A stretch of DNA of 5,407 bases. It comes from Thermoplasmatota archaeon (GTDB lineage Archaea > Thermoplasmatota > E2 > DHVEG-1). The position numbers were made by a program, and so were the translations under genes. The stretch lies in NCBI GenBank assembly GCA_030615845.1, contig JAUWYM010000075.1:1-5407 (forward strand), read 5' to 3'. The notes under the pieces were generated by a model. It searched no databases. It saw only the letters and a list, made by a program, of their open reading frames with translations, and had not been told where the DNA came from. Below, in pieces: positions 4,989-5,407 of this stretch (within the stretch, counting starts at the first letter, position 1; the number at the start of each line of letters is the position of its first letter).

Positions 4989-5407
4989 TTAGACCCCCTG
5001 TTTATGATACACCACTTCTTTAATATCATCAATAGTTTTTTCTACAAGTTCAAGAGCGTTTTCTGGACATGCACTGACACATGAGCCACATGAGATGCAT
5101 TTGAATGGTTCAATTCGTGCGTCTGATTTTCTCATTGCATCGATGGGACAGAAACCAACACATGCTTGACATCCAACGCATGTCTCTTTATCAAGCCATA
5201 CCACACCATTTTTTCGTCGTGTTAACGCTCCTACGGGACACATGTCAAGACATAAACCTCTTTGATCGCAAACATGCATTTGATACCTGTTGTTTTTACC
5301 AATTATCCTAATCGCAGATTTATCTTTACCTTCTTTAGTTTTAAAATGAATCTGTGAGCAAGCTTCTTCACACTCAAGACATCCTGTACACTTCCCAGGA
5401 TAAAATT
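4989..5407 (-). CDS. 4Fe-4S polyferredoxin, electron partner of the oxidoreductase (N-terminus outside window)
   Basis: The frame is open from the right edge to a TAA at 4989-4991, giving 138 visible residues. The ATG at 5277-5279 is internal, because the frame upstream of it encodes another cluster motif, CTGCLECEEAC, at visible residues 6-16. Four cysteine motifs follow each other: C6-C9-C12-C16, C46-R49-C52-C56-P, C76-C79-C82-C86-P and C103-C106-C109-C113-P. The layout matches the HycB/DmsB-like electron-transfer subunits often encoded beside aldehyde oxidoreductases. It should accept electrons from the tungsten enzyme and pass them on to ferredoxin or another carrier. Motif two has Arg where the second cysteine is expected, so that cluster may be 3Fe-4S, non-standard or absent. 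No signal peptide can be judged because the start is missing. It is the first visible gene of the operon and overlaps the ribosome binding site of the next gene. Confidence 0.9.
   Translation of the reverse strand, partial: FYPGKCTGCLECEEACSQIHFKTKEGKDKSAIRIIGKNNRYQMHVCDQRGLCLDMCPVGALTRRKNGVVWLDKETCVGCQACVGFCPIDAMRKSDARIEPFKCISCGSCVSACPENALELVEKTIDDIKEVVYHKQGV
4992..4999 (-). promoter_or_regulatory. Ribosome binding site of the oxidoreductase, inside the ferredoxin gene
   Basis: On the - strand AGGGGGTC lies 7 nt before the ATG at 4984 and overlaps the last codons of the ferredoxin gene (Q-G-V). This decides the oxidoreductase start over the upstream in-frame ATG at 5030-5032 and suggests translational coupling of the two genes. 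Confidence 0.65.

Noticed and set aside
1..5407. CRISPR array, insertion sequence, attachment site, tRNA or rRNA
   Set aside because: No spaced direct repeats, transposase motifs, terminal inverted repeats with target duplication, or RNA gene signatures were seen on either strand.

Overview
The window looks archaeal. Its genes are preceded by TATA-box-like elements about 25 nt before short leaders, several starts carry Shine-Dalgarno-like purine runs, and it encodes a tungsten-type aldehyde:ferredoxin oxidoreductase with a partner polyferredoxin. Intergenic DNA is very AT-rich. The secreted M14 carboxypeptidase with an Asp-rich calcium-loop insert would fit a Thermoplasmata-like or other anaerobic, peptide-degrading archaeon. 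That placement is inference; no rRNA or other phylogenetic marker is present.

Layout, left to right. (1) Position 2-205, + strand: the last 67 codons of an unrecognised, probably beta-rich protein, followed by a T-rich terminator. (2) 273-845, - strand: a 190-residue protein with an N-terminal zinc ribbon, a charged linker and two C-terminal membrane helices. It converges on gene 1. (3) 846-1013: a divergent control region with a TATA box for each direction and a perfect 7-bp inverted repeat between them. (4) 1014-1112, + strand: a 32-residue single-helix membrane miniprotein with its own TATA box and Shine-Dalgarno. (5) 1192-2382, + strand: a secreted M14 zinc carboxypeptidase with all key catalytic residues. 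(6) 2383-2659: a convergent AT-rich intergenic stretch with a 12-bp GC-rich hairpin, a second perfect hairpin, TATA-like boxes on both strands and T tracts. It may hold a small RNA. (7) 2660-4984, - strand: aldehyde:ferredoxin oxidoreductase. (8) 4989 to beyond 5407, - strand: a 4Fe-4S polyferredoxin whose start lies outside the window.

Genes 8 and 7 form a tight operon, ferredoxin first. The oxidoreductase would oxidise an aldehyde, for example one arising from amino-acid or peptide fermentation, and pass electrons through clusters in the polyferredoxin. The carboxypeptidase could supply amino acids outside the cell, which fits peptide fermentation, but the two transcription units are convergent and no direct link is shown.

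The points most worth a second look are the uncatalogued miniprotein and its palindromic control region, the structured convergent intergenic region, an Arg replacing a cluster-ligand Cys in the ferredoxin, and an unusual Cys spacing in the oxidoreductase. I see no CRISPR array, transposon, tRNA or rRNA, and no clear new multi-gene system.
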